A stretch of 64,000 nt of DNA from assembly GCF_900105325.1 (NCBI RefSeq), contig NZ_FNSU01000003.1, forward strand, positions 2,852,001-2,916,000, given 5' to 3'. This document shows positions 53,871 to 62,182 of this stretch, piece after piece (position 1 is the stretch's first letter; every line of letters begins with the position of its first letter). Below the pieces are notes generated by a model that ran no database searches, was not told the origin of the DNA, and saw only the letters and a program-made list of their open reading frames with translations. The stretch comes from Pseudomonas marginalis (GTDB lineage: Bacteria; Pseudomonadota; Gammaproteobacteria; Pseudomonadales; Pseudomonadaceae). Position numbers and translations under genes: made by a program.

Positions 53871-54281
53871 CTTTCTTACCTCGGTGACATAGTTGTTGTT
53901 GTATGACCCAGTTGTATCCGGGGTGGGCCTATAGAACCATTCGACGATGGTAGTAACAAGACCCTACAAAATGCCCTGCTATCCCCGTTTACCGCTCTGG
54001 CCCGCAGCCTGCGGGGCTTTGCGGGTGGGTGAAAAAACCTTTATCACGGGATTGTTACAAAAACCGCCAATAGTCTTTATCAAAAGCACGGGTATATGAA
54101 TATAACCCGCAGGCCTAGAATCACTTCCGCCAACCAAGGCATTGTGATTAACACAACAGTGATTAACAACGTAACAGCCCCCACGAAGGCACGTTAATCC
54201 GAACTAACCAATCCTAAGTTACACACGTGGCCTCACAAGGGCCCCGTGACCCCTTTCGCCCTGAAGAAGGTAAGTAAAGAA
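53871..54281. other. acsA / DUF2790 divergent regulatory region
   Basis: 411 bp between divergent starts. GTGATTAACA is directly repeated at 54145-54154 and 54160-54169, a 15-bp period, about 115 bp before the small exported gene. No gene or riboswitch is visible; the rest is AT-rich promoter-like sequence. Confidence 0.5.
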
Positions 54282-54551
54282 ATGAAAGCTCTCGTAGTTA
54301 TGGCCCTCAGCAGCTTGTGCGCCACCGCCGCCCTGGCCGACGAGGCCCCGACCGAGCTGGCCGGCCAGAACGCCCCGATTGTCGAGGACTACACCTATAG
54401 CACCAAGCTGGACGTGGCCAAAGTATTGTCCATGAGCACAATCCCGGAAGTCTGCGAAGTTGTACCGGTGAAGATGGAATATGAAGACTCCCAGGGTCAG
54501 CGCCATATCCTTAATTACCATGTCATGGGTAATGGTTGCTCTAACGGATAA
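54282..54551 (+). CDS. DUF2790-type small periplasmic protein
   Basis: 89 residues from MKALVVMALSSL, signal peptide to ALA-DE (about 17). The mature ~70 residues contain Cys (VCEVVPV) and a second Cys near the C-terminus (NGCSNG), probably a disulfide, plus the pattern VPVKMEYEDSQGQRHILNYHVMG typical of DUF2790 proteins of Pseudomonas. The upstream in-frame ATG at 54246 would spoil the signal peptide. Several paralogues per genome are usual, some metal- or biofilm-responsive; function here unknown. Confidence 0.85.
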   Translation: MKALVVMALSSLCATAALADEAPTELAGQNAPIVEDYTYSTKLDVAKVLSMSTIPEVCEVVPVKMEYEDSQGQRHILNYHVMGNGCSNG

Positions 54552-54587
54552 CAACTTCGTTAGTTGGAACAGACCCGGATCTTATTC

Positions 54588-54671
54588 GCCGCAAGAAATC
54601 GTTCTTGCGGCAAAGAACCGGCGCCTGGCACGGCACGCGGTAAATGTGGGAATGGGCTTGCTCCCGATAGC
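54588..54671. repeat. Hairpin and single REP after the DUF2790 gene
   Basis: GCCGCAAGAA-ATCG-TTCTTGCGGC (54588-54611) is a perfect 10-bp stem, probably the terminator although no T-run follows. A lone REP copy (TGTGGGAATGGGCTTGCTCC..., about 54645-54671) lies just beyond without its inverted partner. Confidence 0.7.
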
Positions 54672-54751
54672 GGTCGTCACTCAGCCCCGCCCCTCCCTTC
54701 CTCTCCTCAAAAAGCCCTACCCTACCCCCCACAATAAATAGCCCACCGCCC

Positions 54752-55130
54752 GTCAAAAATTTCCTACCCCATCAACCCCCCGCAAACCCTCACTCTGGCT
54801 CAAATAGCCGCCTTTTTGTCTCTGATCCGAGACCATCCGCCGCAACACAAAGCCGAATTTTTCCCTATAATGCGCGGGTAAATCGGGCCTGCAATATCCC
54901 TTTACACAGGGACGAAGAGCCAGATCTTGAGCCTGCGCTGGAGTATGCATCCACCGCTCCGCCCCTCAAGCCTCATGCAGTACCCGTTACCCAATTCCGT
55001 TTATTTGCCTGCGCGAGCTGTTGCAACAAACGATTCCTTAAGATCCACCGCGGCCCGAGGGCCGTGTGAACACCCAACCATCCGGTTTCACACGGGCACC
55101 TTTGAGCCCTCACGCAGGAGACGACACGTC
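54752..55130 (+). promoter_or_regulatory. nrdB promoter and leader
   Basis: TATAAT at 54866-54871 is a perfect -10 box; the -35 is not clear. The leader of about 250 nt ends in a hairpin CCGTGTGAA/TTCACACGG (55062-55095), 28 bp before the ribosome site AGGAG. I see no NrdR pair or DnaA box like those before nrdA. An open frame through the leader (from 54927) is not needed for NrdB. Confidence 0.5.
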
Positions 55131-56381
55131 ATGCTGAGCTGGGACGAATTCGACAAAGAAGAAGACGGTGAAGTAGCCACCAAAGGCGCCAACGCCGGCC
55201 ACGCCACCGAAGCCAACATGGACCGCCTCGACGGTGCCGGTGCCGCTGCCGCCATCGAAGCACGCGCCGTCACCGCCAGTGACTCCGCCGCCATCGTGCG
55301 CGCCAAGGCCGCCCTGGACAAACTCGACGTCGCCGAAGGCCTCGCCGAACTCGAAGGCGCCTCCGCCCGCGTCGCCGTTGACGAAAAGCGCATGATCAAC
55401 TGCCGCGCCGACCTCAACCAACTCGTGCCCTTCAAGTACGACTGGGCCTGGCAGAAGTACCTCGACGGCTGCGCCAACCACTGGATGCCGCAAGAGGTCA
55501 ACATGACCGCCGACATCGCCCTGTGGAAAAACCCCGAAGGCCTGACCGACGACGAACGCCGCATCGTCATGCGCAACCTCGGCTTCTTCTCCACCGCCGA
55601 CTCCCTGGTCGCCAATAACCTGGTCCTGGCCGTGTACCGCCTGATCACCAACCCGGAGTGCCGCCAGTACATCCTGCGCCAGGCCTTCGAAGAAGCGATC
55701 CACACCCACGCCTACCAGTACTGCATCGAATCGTTGGCCATGGATGAAGGCGAGATCTTCAACATGTACCACGAGATTCCATCGGTGGCTAAGAAGGCAG
55801 CCTGGGGCCTGAAATACACCCGCTCGATCTCCGATCCGAAGTTCGAAACCGGCACCGTCGACACCGACAAGGAACTGCTGCGCAACCTGGTCGCCTACTA
55901 CTGCGTGCTGGAAGGCATCTTCTTCTACTGCGGCTTCACCCAGATTTTGTCCATGGGCCGCCGCAACAAAATGACCGGCGTGGCCGAGCAGTTCCAGTAC
56001 ATCCTGCGCGATGAGTCGATGCACCTGAACTTCGGTATCGACGTGATCAACCAGATCAAGATCGAAAACCCACACCTGTGGGATGCCGAGATGAAGGAAG
56101 AAGCGACCCAGATGATCCTGCAGGGGACTCAGCTGGAGATTGAATATGCGCGGGATACCATGCCGCGCGGGGTGCTCGGTATGAACGCCGCGATGATGGA
56201 AGACTATTTGAAGTTCATCGCTAACCGTCGCCTGTCGCAAATTGGGTTGAAGGAAGAGTATCCGGGGACGACTAACCCGTTCCCGTGGATGAGTGAGATC
56301 ATGGACTTGAAGAAAGAGAAGAATTTCTTTGAGACCCGTGTGATCGAATATCAGACGGGTGGGGCATTGAGCTGGGATTAA
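55131..56381 (+). CDS. nrdB: Ribonucleoside-diphosphate reductase beta chain, class Ia
   Basis: 416 residues from MLSWDEFDKEEDG with CAGGAG upstream. Di-iron tyrosyl-radical subunit that activates NrdA. Ligand-bearing segments are intact: W-K-NPEGLTDDERR, the FEEAIHTHAYQYC helix, and ILRDESMHLNFG (Glu/His pair); the C-terminal tail binds NrdA. The first ~85 residues are an Ala-rich extension seen in Pseudomonas NrdB. Located about 45.7 kb from nrdA on the same strand, with its own promoter. Confidence 0.97.
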   Translation: MLSWDEFDKEEDGEVATKGANAGHATEANMDRLDGAGAAAAIEARAVTASDSAAIVRAKAALDKLDVAEGLAELEGASARVAVDEKRMINCRADLNQLVPFKYDWAWQKYLDGCANHWMPQEVNMTADIALWKNPEGLTDDERRIVMRNLGFFSTADSLVANNLVLAVYRLITNPECRQYILRQAFEEAIHTHAYQYCIESLAMDEGEIFNMYHEIPSVAKKAAWGLKYTRSISDPKFETGTVDTDKELLRNLVAYYCVLEGIFFYCGFTQILSMGRRNKMTGVAEQFQYILRDESMHLNFGIDVINQIKIENPHLWDAEMKEEATQMILQGTQLEIEYARDTMPRGVLGMNAAMMEDYLKFIANRRLSQIGLKEEYPGTTNPFPWMSEIMDLKKEKNFFETRVIEYQTGGALSWD

Positions 56382-56403
56382 TTCTTAGCACAGCTAAACC
56401 GAG

Positions 56404-56430
56404 AAGCCCTGACTTGTTCAGGGCTTTTTT
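56404..56430 (+). terminator. Terminator of nrdB
   Basis: AAGCCCTGA-CTTG-TTCAGGGCTT followed by TTTT, about 23 bp after the nrdB stop. Confidence 0.92.
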
Positions 56431-56580
56431 ATGCAAGCTCGCTTGAAACCTTCAAGACAAAGCAGCGAATTCATTTACCAATGGCGTTGACCGCTAATTC
56501 CTGCCAGAACGTAGGAAATTTCGTAGACGCAATAATGGCTACTCAGTATCGTCCGAGGGTTTTCTACCCTCGGCGGCTGT

Positions 56581-57294
56581 ATGGATATTACGAAAGACAA
56601 CACGGACTGGAACGACGCGGAGTTGGCAGCAGCGGTCGAGGCTTACTTGAAGATGCTGGCCAAGGAAAAGAACGGCCAGCCTTTCAATAAAGCGCTCGAA
56701 AACCGCCTTTTGCGCGAGGGGCCGATAGCCGGTCGTGCAAAAGGCTCCGTAGAGTTCCGCATGCTAAACATTTCTACCGTTCTTATCCGTATGGGCCTGG
56801 AGCCGATAAAAGGCTTTAAGCCCGCGAAGAACGTAGGGTCAGGCGTCGAACAACGCATCCGCCAAGCGCTGGCCGCGCAGGGTGTATTCGAATCCGAAGA
56901 CGCCGCCCAAACAGCAGACGAGCAAACGCTTATCCGCCGCGCGTCCAAACTGCAGCAGCAACCTTTCACTCAGTTACCGGACGGCATTGCCCAGCCGCAG
57001 AAGGTCTCGACCGTCAGCACCGCTTTTGTTCGCGACCCAAAGGTACGCGCCTGGGTACTGAAAGAGGCCGAGGGCATCTGCGAAGGCTGCGGCGCTAACG
57101 CGCCGTTTGAGGTCGACGGTTTGCCATTTCTTGAAGTACATCACGTCAAGCACCTGGCCCAGAAGGGTTCGGATCGCATCACCAATGCTGTAGCCTTGTG
57201 CCCCAATTGCCATCAGCGTTGTCACCGGTCGAGTGACCGGGCGGCTTTCACCGAGGGGCTTTACGCCAAGGTCGGAAGATTGGCACGGGAGTAG
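56581..57294 (+). CDS. HNH endonuclease, McrA-like
   Basis: 237 residues. The C-terminal HNH domain has two CxxC knuckles (Cys167-Cys170, Cys207-Cys210), the catalytic HH (187-188) in EVHHVKHLAQ and N-containing ITNAVALCPNCHQRCH, typical of McrA-type beta-beta-alpha-Me nucleases. The N-terminal ~100 residues are helical with GPIAGRAKGSVEFRMLNIS, a region found in solitary HNH proteins annotated as 5-methylcytosine restriction-like. Possibly a modification-dependent DNA nuclease; no methyltransferase partner is nearby. The ribosome site is weak. Confidence 0.75.
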   Translation: MDITKDNTDWNDAELAAAVEAYLKMLAKEKNGQPFNKALENRLLREGPIAGRAKGSVEFRMLNISTVLIRMGLEPIKGFKPAKNVGSGVEQRIRQALAAQGVFESEDAAQTADEQTLIRRASKLQQQPFTQLPDGIAQPQKVSTVSTAFVRDPKVRAWVLKEAEGICEGCGANAPFEVDGLPFLEVHHVKHLAQKGSDRITNAVALCPNCHQRCHRSSDRAAFTEGLYAKVGRLARE

Positions 57295-57353
57295 ACTCCT
57301 GCTGTCACACCTGATGCACGCTCAAAAATACTAGATAGGACCGAGGCCAACCC

Positions 57354-58013
57354 GTGAACCCAGACATGCTCGAAGCCGGCCCCGTTGACGCCAAAGTACT
57401 CTCCGTCTTTGACTTCGACGGCACCCTGACCCACCACGACAGTTTCGTGCCCTTCCTCAAGTTTGCCTTTGGCACCGGCGAGTTTTATGGCCGGATGGTC
57501 AAGCTGGCGGTGCCTGGGCTGCGCTTTTTGGTGCGGCAGATCAGCCGGGATGAGTTGAAGGCGCAGTTGATCCGCACCTTTATGACCGGGGTGGAGAAGA
57601 CGTGGGTGCAGCAGAAGGCCGAGGAGTATTGCCAGCGCAATTGGGCACGGTTGATGCGCCCGGCCGGGGTGTTGTCGGTGGAGCAGGAGTTGGGCTCGGG
57701 GGCGGTGGTGACGCTGTGTTCGGCGTCGCCGGCGTTGGTGCTGCAGCCGTTTGCCGATCGGCTTGGGATCAAGTTGATTGGCACTGAGCTTGAGGTGGTC
57801 GACGGGGTGTTGACCGGCAAGCTCACCGGGAATAACTGCCGGTGTGAGAATAAGGTGCTGCGGCTTGAGGCGGTGTACGGGGACCTGGGGGAGTATCGGC
57901 TCAGGGCCTGGGGCGATACGCGAGGGGATCGGGAGTTGCTGGCGGCGGCGCAGGATGCACATTTTCGGCATTTTCATGCGAAGAAGAAAAAGCGGGCCAA
58001 GTTGCAGCGGTGA
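57354..58013 (+). CDS. HAD-IB family phosphatase
   Basis: 219 residues from a GTG start with AGGA upstream; ATG at 57366 is an alternative. HAD motif I FDFDGTLTHHDS (about 18-29), motif II TLCSASPALVLQPFADRLG (about 120-138), and motif III/IV KVLRLEAVYGD...AWGDTRGDRELL (about 167-195). The cap is helical, as in the SerB/PSPase-like HAD-IB class (phosphoserine or lipid phosphatases). The Lys-rich tail is probably cytosolic. Substrate unknown. Confidence 0.88.
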   Translation: MNPDMLEAGPVDAKVLSVFDFDGTLTHHDSFVPFLKFAFGTGEFYGRMVKLAVPGLRFLVRQISRDELKAQLIRTFMTGVEKTWVQQKAEEYCQRNWARLMRPAGVLSVEQELGSGAVVTLCSASPALVLQPFADRLGIKLIGTELEVVDGVLTGKLTGNNCRCENKVLRLEAVYGDLGEYRLRAWGDTRGDRELLAAAQDAHFRHFHAKKKKRAKLQR

Positions 58014-58244
58014 TGCGGGTGGGTGGGATCCACCGGGAACACCGAGTCGATCCCATCGCCGCCTCGCTGGGGCTCGACAGCTCCCACAGTTGAGCGGTTT
58101 AGGCTTGAGTGTCGCGACTAGCATGGGGTGCTTGGGGTTGAGCTGGACTTGTTCCCTCGCAGCGGACGGCGGGTTGCAGGTTCTTGCTGATATTTACGCG
58201 GGTTCCCGCTATTAATAGCGAAACCTCTCACGGACCCGAGCCCC
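58014..58244. other. Gap with a half REP
   Basis: 231 bp. CTCGCTGGGGCTCGACAGCT (about 58061-58080) matches one arm of the REPIN at 3326-3425. No gene is visible; the promoter of the next gene must lie here. Confidence 0.45.
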
Positions 58245-59192
58245 ATGAAATTCGACACGGCCTACAGCCTGAGTCTCGATGACAAGCTGTCGATCTATGA
58301 CGTACGAGACCTGAATTTCGACGAAACCAACACCTTCGATTCCGACAAGGACAGTTTCCTCTGCCCCAACGATGCCTGTCGCGCCGCCTTCGAAGCAGGC
58401 AATGTGCTGAGCACGTTCAACGCCAGGAACGTCAACTACCAACGCACCCCGCACTTCAAAAACACGCCGAGCACCCGGCATATCGACGGCTGCCGCTATG
58501 CCAGTCTCCACAAGGGTGCAGCAGGCGAAAACGACGATGAGCGTGAGGATAATTTCCCATCGGAGTTTGTGCTGACACGTCGTACGTACGAGCGTAAAAC
58601 CGCGGAGGTCGGCACCGAGGGGCTGGTCCCACAAGATTCAGCGAAAACACCTTCACCCCGCAGCGACGAATCTGTCAGCGCCAGCGACACCACCCCGGAA
58701 AAAACCAGCGTGTTTGCCCACCCGGTGGAGTGTTTTGTGTCGAACATCGACGACAAGGAAAAGCTGAAAAGCATGCCGCTGAAAATCGGCGAGCACACCG
58801 CGACTTACGCGGCGTTTTTCAAGAAGATCGAATACCTGCAAGACAACAAGGGCCTGATCTACTGGGGCAAGGTCAAAGCGATCAAGGACTACACCAGCAG
58901 CTTTCGCATCGACTTCGAAAAGAAGGTGTGGCTCGACAAAAAGCCCTACTCGGTCAACGTCTACCTGAGCAAAAAGCTCATCGAGAACTACCGCAAGCGC
59001 AAGGCGTTCCTGGAGCAGATCAGGGCGGCGGCGGACAGTGAGCGGGCGTTGTATTGTTTCTTCTACGGGGTGACACCGGAGCTGAAACAAGTGCCCAGCA
59101 AGAAAAACCCCGAGCAGACCTTCGGGGTGTTCAGCGCGAATATCGAGAACCTCGATCACCTGATCATTCGTGAGGCGCCGGGGTTGGAATAG
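58245..59192 (+). CDS. Unknown protein with possible zinc site
   Basis: 315 residues, function not recognised. The N-terminal 90 residues hold Cys40, Cys45 (CPNDAC), His70, His79 and Cys83 (HFKNTPSTRHIDGC), a C/H pattern that could bind one zinc and recalls CoiA-like nuclease-associated modules. Residues 95-165 are acidic and Ser/Thr-rich, probably disordered. The C-terminal ~150 residues form a compact alpha/beta domain with conserved-looking aromatic turns (YLQDNKGLIYWGKVKAIKDY). No signal peptide or membrane segment. Possibly nucleic-acid linked; this is inference only. Confidence 0.65.
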   Translation: MKFDTAYSLSLDDKLSIYDVRDLNFDETNTFDSDKDSFLCPNDACRAAFEAGNVLSTFNARNVNYQRTPHFKNTPSTRHIDGCRYASLHKGAAGENDDEREDNFPSEFVLTRRTYERKTAEVGTEGLVPQDSAKTPSPRSDESVSASDTTPEKTSVFAHPVECFVSNIDDKEKLKSMPLKIGEHTATYAAFFKKIEYLQDNKGLIYWGKVKAIKDYTSSFRIDFEKKVWLDKKPYSVNVYLSKKLIENYRKRKAFLEQIRAAADSERALYCFFYGVTPELKQVPSKKNPEQTFGVFSANIENLDHLIIREAPGLE

Positions 59193-59229
59193 TGGGTCGA
59201 TAAGCATCCAGTTGATGAGCGGTCAAAAC

Positions 59230-59249
59230 AACTGTACAAAAACACAGTA
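59230..59249 (+). promoter_or_regulatory. LexA (SOS) box
   Basis: AACTGTACAAAAACACAGTA contains CTG-N10-CAG and also CTGT-N8-ACAG, fitting the LexA consensus of gamma-proteobacteria. TATAGT (59249-59254), a -10-like hexamer, adjoins it, and the HTH gene starts 37 bp downstream. Confidence 0.65.
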
Positions 59250-59286
59250 TAGTTTGCCCTCCCCCGTCGAATCCTGGAGAAACCCC

Positions 59287-59667
59287 ATGTCCTCTCTGGC
59301 AATGAGCTCTTTCGTAGAACAGCAGATCGTCCTGCACCAATTCACCGCCAAACACAGCGTACAGGCCCGCGCGATGCTGGGCTGGAGCCGCGACGAGCTG
59401 GCCCGCCAGGCGGGTGTGACGGTGGATGCCATCCAACAGTTTGAAAGCCAGGGCGATGTGGGTGATGAAACCCGCCTGGCATTGGCGTTTCGGTTGGAGG
59501 CGCAAGGGCTGGTGTTTTTCCCGGGGTTTGCGCCGGGGTGGGGCATGAGTGTGCGGCGGTTTGAGACCGCCCCAGCCGAACCCGCTGCACAAAACATTAT
59601 TTCGCGGCTGATGGGCTCAACAGCGGCATCAATTGATTCACCAACGCCCCAGCCGAATGGTGCGTAG
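59287..59667 (+). CDS. Short XRE-type HTH regulator
   Basis: 126 residues from MSSLAMSSFVEQQIV with GGAGA upstream. A Cro/CI-type HTH occupies about 25-80 (ARAMLGWSRDELARQAGVTVDAIQQFES). The C-terminal ~45 residues are unusual, with FPGFAPGWGMSVRR and a Pro-rich tail. No repressor-type cleavage or multimerisation domain. Because a LexA box lies at its promoter it may be DNA-damage induced. The last 71 bp overlap the convergent kinase gene. Confidence 0.8.
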   Translation: MSSLAMSSFVEQQIVLHQFTAKHSVQARAMLGWSRDELARQAGVTVDAIQQFESQGDVGDETRLALAFRLEAQGLVFFPGFAPGWGMSVRRFETAPAEPAAQNIISRLMGSTAASIDSPTPQPNGA

Positions 59668-60154
59668 AGTCCAAGCGGATCACCGGACAGGTCAGTGCCG
59701 CCAACCAGGTTTCATGCCGACGCAGGCTGCGTAGGCTGTGGTTGCCGCTGTCGTAACGAGCGGCCCAGGCCAGGAAGGCGACGCTGTTCTCGTGGCGACT
59801 GCCACCTTCCAGGATTTCATCACCGTAGCGTTGCACCTCCCTCATGCGCAGACGGTGCAGGCGTACTTGCGGGTCGAGGCGCAGGAACACCACGTGGGTG
59901 AACTGCGCGATCATCGGGTCGCCCCAGCCGCACAGTGAACCGGACAGCACCCAGCCTTCCAGGCCGACAGTCTGCTCCTGCAGCAGGCGGATGCGTTCAT
60001 CCTTGGGCCGGGCAATGGTGAAGGGGGCGTCGGTTTGCTGCCAGTAGAAATAGTCGGTGTCGAAGTAAGCGACGTTCAGACTCTCCGCCAAGGCCCTGCC
60101 CAGGGTGGTAGTGCCCGCCCCCGCAGCACCGAGGATATGAATTCTATAGGCCAT
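59597..60154 (-). CDS. P-loop ATPase, adenylate-kinase/topology-modulation-like
   Basis: 185 residues from MAYRIHILGAAGAGTTT. Walker A GAAGAGTTT (about 9-17), FDTDYFYWQ (30s), a Walker B-like HVVFLRLDP (about 84-92) and an Arg-rich lid region (RLHRLRMREVQRYGDEI). The set recalls small adenylate kinase-like proteins (FlaR/YfbR type). Probably a nucleotide or small-molecule kinase, substrate unknown. It overlaps the HTH gene tail to tail (71 bp) and the preceding amidase remnant by 11 bp. Confidence 0.8.
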   Translation of the reverse strand: MAYRIHILGAAGAGTTTLGRALAESLNVAYFDTDYFYWQQTDAPFTIARPKDERIRLLQEQTVGLEGWVLSGSLCGWGDPMIAQFTHVVFLRLDPQVRLHRLRMREVQRYGDEILEGGSRHENSVAFLAWAARYDSGNHSLRSLRRHETWLAALTCPVIRLDSTHHSAGALVNQLMPLLSPSAAK

Positions 60155-60814
60155 GGCTTCCCTCCCTGGCATTGCGATAACCCAGCGCCAGCGCGGCCAA
60201 CGATTCCTTCGACCATCGCGCACCGTAGAACCACAACGTCGCGCCACCATCGAGAGCCTCGCCAAACCTCGGGTAACCACTCCAGCACGCACTATGGAAT
60301 GCAGCACTTTGACTGTCCGACACCAGGGCATCCAGCCGGTATTCATTCACGATTTCATCGATTTCATTATGGGTGTGCAGTTTGAACGTGAGGGTGCCGT
60401 CGATACGTTGCGCCGGCACGGGTATCAGTTGCGCCCCGGCCCGGCGCAGTACGTCCAGCGCACGCATGAAGGGCGCACGGTGTCGAATCGGTTCATGCCC
60501 ATCGCCACGTCCATATCGGTCGGCATACCCCACGCGCCTGCCGGCCAACGCTTGCATGGCGGCAAAGCGGCTATTGTTCTGCACCAGGGGCACCTCCACC
60601 ATCACTGGGCCCTCTGGGTCGATACCGCTCAGGGCAATCAGCGTCAACGAGGGGTCAGGCATGGGTCTGATGGGAATTGCCGGTACGTTATACCCGGGGA
60701 TCAGGACGCCACCCTTGGGGTGGGTTTGAGGGGGGGATCGACATCAAACTCGATACTGCGGGGGGGCACTTGATCGGGGGAAGGACGGCGGCATGGAGAT
60801 GCCGAGTCGGTCAT
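60144..60814 (-). pseudogene. Amidase-like gene with frameshift
   Basis: Two adjacent frames on the minus strand join into one protein of about 220 residues. The 5' part (from ATG 60814) ends SIEFDVDPPLKPTP then a wrong-frame stop. The 3' part, in another frame, resumes KGGVLIPGYNVPAIPIRPMPDPS and runs to the stop at 60144. The switch falls in the C-run near 60715-60725. The 3' part resembles the C-terminal half of amidase-signature enzymes (APFMRALDVLRRAGAQ, LWFYGARWSKESLAALALGY), but the Ser-Ser-Lys catalytic half is missing. Either a pseudogene or a base error; the 172-codon part from 60662 could still be translated. Confidence 0.55.
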
Positions 60815-61000
60815 GCCCAAGAGCGCAGACAACGGCTGGCCAACCTGGCAAACCGCATCTGCTCGCAAAAACCATCTGCGTATGCTGTCCATCGGTACGC
60901 CTCCCCTGAAAACACTTTCCAGGGATCATCGCATCCTTCGCCGGCGCCTGTCGCAGACCCGAAACAGCTTGAAAACTCCTTTTTCGGCGCCTCTGCGCCC

Positions 61001-62059
61001 TCAGCCCACAAGGTGCTCTTGTGCACCTTGGGTTTCCACTTCCAGCCACCATGCATACCCACGCTCCGGCTGGTTCAAGCTGAACGCCTGGCCCATCGGC
61101 GGTGTGGTAATCGACACATTGCGCTCCCACGCCAGCGCCATGATGCGGTCGAAAGGTTCGTGCCAGGCATGGAACGCCAGGTCGAAAGTGCCGTTGTGGA
61201 TCGGCAGCAGCCAACGGCCCCTGAGGTCGATATGCGCTTGCAGGGTTTGCTCCGGCTGCATGTGTACATGGGGCCAGTCGACGTTGTAAGCACCGGTTTC
61301 CATCAACGTCAGATCGAACGGGCCGTACTGTTCGCCGATGCGTTTAAAGCCATCGAAGTAGCCGGTGTCACCGCTGAAAAAGATACGGCGCGTGCCGTCG
61401 ATCATCACCCAGGAACACCAAAGGGTCTGATTGGCATCAAACAGGCCGCGCCCGGAAAAGTGCTGCGCCGGCGTGGCGACAAAGCGAATGCCATCCACCT
61501 CGGTGCCTTGCCACCAATCCAGCTGCCGCACCTTGCTGGCGTCGACACCCCACTTGACCAGGATGTCGCCCACGCCCAGCGGCGCGAGAAAGTAACGGGT
61601 CTTGTCGGCCAGTTGGACGACAGCCTTATGGTCAAGATGATCGTAGTGGTTGTGGGAAAGAATCACCGCCTCCAGGGGCGGCAGCTCTTCAAGACGGATA
61701 GGCGGCTGGTGGAAACGCTTGGGGCCAGCCCAACTGAATGGCGAGGCACGCTCGGCGAACACCGGGTCGGTCAGCCAGAACTTGCCGCGCATTTTCAGCA
61801 ATACGGTGGAATGCCCCAGGCGGAACACGCTGTGATCAGGCGCCGCCAACAATTGCTCGCGGGTCAGCGGTTGCACCGGGATCTGCCCCACCGGGCGCGT
61901 GCTGCGTGGTTTGTTAAACAGCATGTTCCAGAAGATACGCAAGGTCTTGCCAAAGCCACCGTGCTGCACGGGGGCCTCGTTGCTGAAGCGCCCCAGGTCC
62001 AGATCGGCAGGCTTGGGCGCCGCAGGTGAAGACTTGAGGCGGGTTGAGATGGTGGCCAT
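61001..62059 (-). CDS. Metallo-beta-lactamase-fold hydrolase (NAPE-PLD/UlaG-like)
   Basis: 352 residues. The zinc motif HNHYDHLD (about 135-142; HxHxDH), GDTGYFDG (about 230) and PIHNGTFD (about 287) place it in the RomA/NAPE-PLD-like branch of MBL-fold proteins, which hydrolyse phosphodiester or lactone bonds. The N-terminal ~60 residues are basic and polar with FWNMLFNKPRSTRPVG, typical of this branch. Substrate not determinable. Divergent from a TetR regulator that likely controls it. Confidence 0.87.
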   Translation of the reverse strand: MATISTRLKSSPAAPKPADLDLGRFSNEAPVQHGGFGKTLRIFWNMLFNKPRSTRPVGQIPVQPLTREQLLAAPDHSVFRLGHSTVLLKMRGKFWLTDPVFAERASPFSWAGPKRFHQPPIRLEELPPLEAVILSHNHYDHLDHKAVVQLADKTRYFLAPLGVGDILVKWGVDASKVRQLDWWQGTEVDGIRFVATPAQHFSGRGLFDANQTLWCSWVMIDGTRRIFFSGDTGYFDGFKRIGEQYGPFDLTLMETGAYNVDWPHVHMQPEQTLQAHIDLRGRWLLPIHNGTFDLAFHAWHEPFDRIMALAWERNVSITTPPMGQAFSLNQPERGYAWWLEVETQGAQEHLVG

Positions 62060-62090
62060 TACAGAGTGACTCCTACGGTCCGCGCATAAG

Positions 62091-62158
62091 TTACACTGAA
62101 CAGTGTAGTTTCAAGATTGCAACAAAATCCGCAGCAAGTAAACTACCCAGTGTAATTT
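62091..62158. promoter_or_regulatory. TetR operators in the divergent promoter
   Basis: TACACTG-AA-CAGTGTA (62092-62107) is a perfect 16-bp palindrome. A second, imperfect copy (CTACCCAGTGTAA, about 62143-62155) shares the CAGTGTAA half. They lie between the MBL gene and the TetR gene, as expected for a repressor controlling both. Confidence 0.65.
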
Positions 62159-62182
62159 ACCCTCAAGAGCCGAACGCCACCC

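Noticed and set aside
54927..55130. N-terminal extension of NrdB
   Set aside because: Extra codons lie in the leader; MLSWDEFDKEE is the Pseudomonas NrdB start with a good ribosome site.
56581..58013. HNH + HAD as a two-gene defence system
   Set aside because: The HAD protein resembles a housekeeping phosphatase, and the genes are 59 bp apart with a separate ribosome site; no evidence of a joint role.
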